Positions 60,722 to 64,000 of a stretch of 64,000 bases of DNA are shown piece by piece (positions within the stretch are counted from its first letter, which is position 1; each line of letters begins with the position of its first letter). The position numbers and the translations under genes were made by a program. Source of the stretch: Polynucleobacter sp. es-EL-1 (lineage in GTDB: Bacteria; Pseudomonadota; Gammaproteobacteria; Burkholderiales; Burkholderiaceae); the NCBI RefSeq assembly GCF_018687975.1, contig NZ_CP061310.1, forward strand, positions 1,178,001 to 1,242,000, in the 5' to 3' direction. The notes below the pieces were generated by a model, which saw only the letters and a list, made by a program, of their open reading frames with translations, was not told where the DNA came from and ran no database searches.

Positions 60722-63325
60722 ATGTCCCGCTCACCTACTAGAACTACATCCGTTACGGATGTAGTCAGTCTTAAAGCAGCGCGTGAAGAAGCCTACGCAC
60801 AATTTAAAGAACATCAAGTCGTTGGCAGACTCACCAAGCAACTAAGCAAGCTTAGCGACCAACTACTGGTGAGCTTATGGAATACCTGTGATTTGCAGTC
60901 AGATGCAGCTCTGATTGCAGTTGGCGGCTTTGGTCGTGGGGCGCTGTTTCCCTATTCGGATATTGATATTTTGATTTTGCTTCCAGAAGATAAACAATTC
61001 TTTGAGGAAGTTCTCGCTAGCAAGATTGAAAAATTTGTAGCCCTCTGCTGGGATACCGGATTAGAGATCGGCTCATCTGTAAGAACGGTTAAAGAATGTA
61101 TTTCAGAAGCCGAACAAGATATTACTGTGCGCACTTCTTTATTGGAGTCGCGGCTGATTTGCGGCAAAAAAGTCCTCTTTAAAGAGTTTGAGGCTGCCTA
61201 TGAAAAAGCTTTAGATCCTAAAACTTTTTTTCAAGCTAAATTAGCCGAGCAAATTCAACGACACTACAAATATCAAGACACGCCCTATTCTCTAGAGCCC
61301 AACTGCAAAGAGAGCCCTGGTGGACTACGAGATTTACAGGTGATCTCTTGGGTTAGCAAAGCAGCCCACTTAGGCAATACTTTTAAGGACCTGAGTATTG
61401 CTGGCCTGATTACCGAACGGGAATTAACTGAGCTCAATCGCAATCAACGTTTTTTAGAGACTCTGCGTGCTAACTTACATCTACTCGCCAAACGCCGGCA
61501 AGATGTATTGGCTTTTGATTTACAAGCGCCACTTGCCGCAGCCATGGGCATCAAAGAAGAGTCTTCCCGCCTAGCTAGTGAAGCTATCATGCGTCGCTAC
61601 TACTGGGCAGCCAAAGCAGTCAATCAGCTCAATGATGTACTTCTGCAAAATATTGAGGCACTACTCTTTCCCCAAGAATCTAAAACCACTCATCCCATAG
61701 CTGGTGCAGGTAATGAATGCTTTATTGAGCGCCAAGGGGTTCTCGATATCACCGACCCGCAGTTATTTCAGAAGCACCCAGAAAAAATTCTGCGTACCTT
61801 CCTGGTATTTGCACAAACTAAAAATGTAAAAAGTCTTTCTGCCACTATTTTTAGAGCGCTTTATAACGCACGTCAAAAAATGGATAGCAAATGGCGCAAG
61901 GATCCTGTTAATCGCTCACTCTTTATGCAAATCCTTAAAGAGCCTGAAGGGGTTAGTCGTGCTTTCCAGTTAATGAATCGCACCAGCGTGCTGGGTCGCT
62001 ACCTGCCTGCCTTTAGAAAAATTGTTGGGCAAATGCAGCATGACTTGTTTCATGTGTACACAGTAGACCAACACATTCTCATGGTGCTGCGAAATATCCG
62101 CCGCTTCATGGTAGTCGAGCATACCCATGAGTTCCCATTTTGCAGCAGCCTTATCGCTCACTTTGAGAAGCCTTGGTTGTTAGTTATTGCTGCCCTATTT
62201 CATGACATTGCTAAGGGGCGTGGTGGCGACCACTCTGAACTGGGCAAAGCGGATATGCGTAAGTTCGCAAAAGATCATGGTCTAGATAAAGCTGATACTG
62301 AGTTATTGGTATGGCTAGTGTCTGAACACCTCAAGATGAGTCAAGTGGCTCAAAAGCAAGACATCACCGATCCGGATGTTGTTAAAGCCTTTGCCAAACA
62401 AGTGGGTGATGAGCGCCACCTTACTGCCCTCTATCTTTTAACGGTGGCTGACGTGCGTGGAACCAGCCCTAAAGTATGGAATGCTTGGAAAGGTAAGCTT
62501 TTAGAAGACCTTTATCGCGTAACACTCAGAGTATTGGGAGGGGCAAAACCCGATGCCTCATCTGAGCTTGCCCAACATCAAGAAGAGTCGAGAGCAAAAT
62601 TGCGTCTCTACGCCATTGAAGATGCGGCTTACGAAAATCTCTGGAAACAATTAGATGTTGCTTTTTTCTTACGTCAAGATGCGGCCGATATTGCCTGGCT
62701 TACCCGCCATTTATTTAATAAAGTAGATAGCCTGGTGCCAATTGTGCGAGCCCGTCTTTCCCCGGTTGGCGAAGGCCTCCAGATTGCCGTCTATGTTAAA
62801 GACCAAGAAGACTTATTTGCTAGAATTTGCGCCTATTTTGAGCGTCATGGCTTCTCGATTTGGGATGCCCGCATTCATACAACTAAACATGGCTATGCTT
62901 TAGATACATTCCAGATCTCAGGTAGTAATTTGGTTGATGAGGGCGGCAGCTATCGAGATCTTATTCAGTTAGTGGAATTCGAGCTGACTGCTGCCTTGCA
63001 AAACACGGATCCATTGCCTTCACCAAGCATGGGACGGCTCTCTCGGCAATCTCGTATTTTCCCAATCCAGCCGCGCGTGCATATGATCCCGGATGAGCGT
63101 GGCCAGTACTATGCCCTATCACTCTCAGCCAGCGATCGTACCGGACTACTTTATGCAGTCTCCAGAGTATTGGCAAAGCACCAAGTTTCATTGCATACCG
63201 CACGCATCAATACCTTGGGTGAACGGGTTGAGGACGTATTTCTTCTTGATGCCGCTAACTTGAGTAAGAATCCTAAATTGCAGATCTTGCTAGAGACAGA
63301 ATTATTAGAAGCGTTAGGGGTTTAA
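60722..63325 (+). CDS. glnD: PII uridylyltransferase/uridylyl-removing enzyme GlnD
   Basis: The 867-residue nitrogen sensor adds and removes UMP on PII proteins in response to glutamine. The nucleotidyltransferase domain has GGFGRGALFPYSDIDILILLP near residue 62 with the catalytic Asp pair. The HD domain has VDQHILMVLRNI and LFHDIAKGRGGDHSELG near residue 490. Two C-terminal ACT domains follow (about residues 680 and 795). The gene follows map closely. Its TAA overlaps the convergent ligA TAA within TTAA. Confidence 0.96.
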   Translation: MSRSPTRTTSVTDVVSLKAAREEAYAQFKEHQVVGRLTKQLSKLSDQLLVSLWNTCDLQSDAALIAVGGFGRGALFPYSDIDILILLPEDKQFFEEVLASKIEKFVALCWDTGLEIGSSVRTVKECISEAEQDITVRTSLLESRLICGKKVLFKEFEAAYEKALDPKTFFQAKLAEQIQRHYKYQDTPYSLEPNCKESPGGLRDLQVISWVSKAAHLGNTFKDLSIAGLITERELTELNRNQRFLETLRANLHLLAKRRQDVLAFDLQAPLAAAMGIKEESSRLASEAIMRRYYWAAKAVNQLNDVLLQNIEALLFPQESKTTHPIAGAGNECFIERQGVLDITDPQLFQKHPEKILRTFLVFAQTKNVKSLSATIFRALYNARQKMDSKWRKDPVNRSLFMQILKEPEGVSRAFQLMNRTSVLGRYLPAFRKIVGQMQHDLFHVYTVDQHILMVLRNIRRFMVVEHTHEFPFCSSLIAHFEKPWLLVIAALFHDIAKGRGGDHSELGKADMRKFAKDHGLDKADTELLVWLVSEHLKMSQVAQKQDITDPDVVKAFAKQVGDERHLTALYLLTVADVRGTSPKVWNAWKGKLLEDLYRVTLRVLGGAKPDASSELAQHQEESRAKLRLYAIEDAAYENLWKQLDVAFFLRQDAADIAWLTRHLFNKVDSLVPIVRARLSPVGEGLQIAVYVKDQEDLFARICAYFERHGFSIWDARIHTTKHGYALDTFQISGSNLVDEGGSYRDLIQLVEFELTAALQNTDPLPSPSMGRLSRQSRIFPIQPRVHMIPDERGQYYALSLSASDRTGLLYAVSRVLAKHQVSLHTARINTLGERVEDVFLLDAANLSKNPKLQILLETELLEALGV

Positions 63326-64000
63326 GCCAATAACTCCAACATGGCTGCCTCATCAATGACTGGCACACCAAGTTCTTCTGCTTTAGTGAGTTTGCTGCCA
63401 GCGTCTGCTCCAGCAACTACATAGTCAGTCTTTTTGGAGACTGATCCAGCCACTTTGGCACCTGCTTTTTCGAGCAAGTCTTTTGCCTCATCTCTTGTCA
63501 TCGTCGGAAATGTGCCCGTGAGTACAAAGGTTTTACCTGCTACTGCGGCGCTGATGACTTTTTCTTCTACGGAGAGCTGCATTCCTGAAGCGAGTAATTG
63601 CTCAATCACTTCACGATTGTGCGCTTCTTGCATAAAGCTGGTAATAGAGTCAGCCACTACGGGACCAACATCTTTAACCGTTAGCAAGTCTTCGAGACTG
63701 GCATCCATCAGGGCGTGCATGGATTGGTAGTGATTAGCTAAATCTTTGGCAGTGGTCTCGCCCACATGACGAATACCTAAGGCAAAAATAAATCTGGCTA
63801 GGGTCGTGTTTCTAGATTGGTTAATCGCTTGAATCAAGTTATCGGCTGATTTATCGCCCATGCGCTCTAGGTTCGCAATGGCGGTAAAACCCAAGCGATA
63901 AAGATCGGCAGGAGTTCTCACCAGATTGTGATCAACCAATTGATCCACAATCTTCTCTCCCAGACCTTCAATATCCATCGCTCTTCTATGGGCAAAATGA
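63322..64000 (-). CDS. ligA: NAD-dependent DNA ligase LigA, C-terminal part (truncated by window edge)
   Basis: The visible part starts in HFAHRRAMDIEGLGEKIVDQLV, the conserved entry to the helix-hairpin-helix region of LigA. Helix-hairpin-helix motifs follow (LERMGDKSADNLIQAI, FALGIRHVGETTAKDLA, VKDVGPVVADSI). The last 80 residues form a BRCT domain (GKTFVLTGTFPTMTRDEAKDLLEKAGAKV). The NAD-adenylation and OB domains lie outside the window. The upstream Met in RRAMDIEG is internal, not a start. The stop overlaps that of glnD. Confidence 0.94.
   Translation of the reverse strand, partial: HFAHRRAMDIEGLGEKIVDQLVDHNLVRTPADLYRLGFTAIANLERMGDKSADNLIQAINQSRNTTLARFIFALGIRHVGETTAKDLANHYQSMHALMDASLEDLLTVKDVGPVVADSITSFMQEAHNREVIEQLLASGMQLSVEEKVISAAVAGKTFVLTGTFPTMTRDEAKDLLEKAGAKVAGSVSKKTDYVVAGADAGSKLTKAEELGVPVIDEAAMLELLA

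Overview
The window reads as a chromosomal segment of a betaproteobacterium of the Burkholderiaceae, most like Polynucleobacter. The grounds are the GC content (mid-40s percent by eye), tight gene packing, the order rpsB-tsf-pyrH-frr-uppS-cdsA-dxr-rseP-bamA-ompH-lpxD-fabZ-lpxA-lpxB-rnhB, and a formate dehydrogenase locus with DUF3305/DUF3306 genes. This assignment comes from gene content and recalled gene order, not from a database search. No rRNA, intact tRNA, insertion sequence, prophage or CRISPR array is visible.

Layout. 1-1420 (minus): truncated cardiolipin synthase, an EEP-family phosphohydrolase and a BFD-like [2Fe-2S] protein. 1487-2885 (plus): tungstate-type ABC permease and ATPase (tupB, tupC), meeting head-on with 2886-13530 (minus), a formate dehydrogenase locus. 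That locus runs, in transcription order, apbC, DUF3305, DUF3306, polyferredoxin, TorD-like chaperone, a small Tat protein, the alpha subunit (Cys type), beta, a small lipoprotein, gamma and a small secreted protein. The tungstate transporter probably supplies its metal. 13649-16203: copper chaperone and copper ATPase, divergent. 17073-22611 (plus): GT39 glycosyltransferase, flippase-like membrane protein, GT9 glycosyltransferase, PAP2 phosphatase and rlmJ, a probable lipid-linked or surface sugar cassette.

22643-33995 (minus): SOUL protein, LD-carboxypeptidase, tadA, queD, queE, two paralogous lipoproteins, a B12-binding radical SAM protein, a DUF455 ferritin-like protein, guaA, guaB, rnfH and ratA. 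smpB lies divergent at 34022. 34589-38740 (plus): the four-gene Anbu cluster (circularly permuted ATP-grasp, alpha-E, transglutaminase, proteasome-like Anbu), preceded by a 17-bp palindrome of NtrC type. ppsA (minus) and ppsR (plus) are divergent at 38808-42145.

42248-44637 holds an autotransporter and a 473-bp non-coding stretch with a decayed tRNA-Phe-like sequence and a second NtrC-like palindrome. It looks like an insertion into an otherwise conserved region. 44638-59603 (minus) is the translation and envelope superoperon running from rpsB to an rRNA/tRNA methyltransferase. map and glnD (plus) follow on the other side of the rpsB promoter region. The window ends inside ligA.

The most noteworthy points are a UACG-loop terminator for the formate dehydrogenase operon embedded antisense in tupC, the radical SAM/DUF455 pair, the Anbu operon with its palindrome and lysine-rich Anbu tail, the autotransporter/tRNA-remnant insertion, and tandem lipoprotein paralogs that appear to use different export routes.
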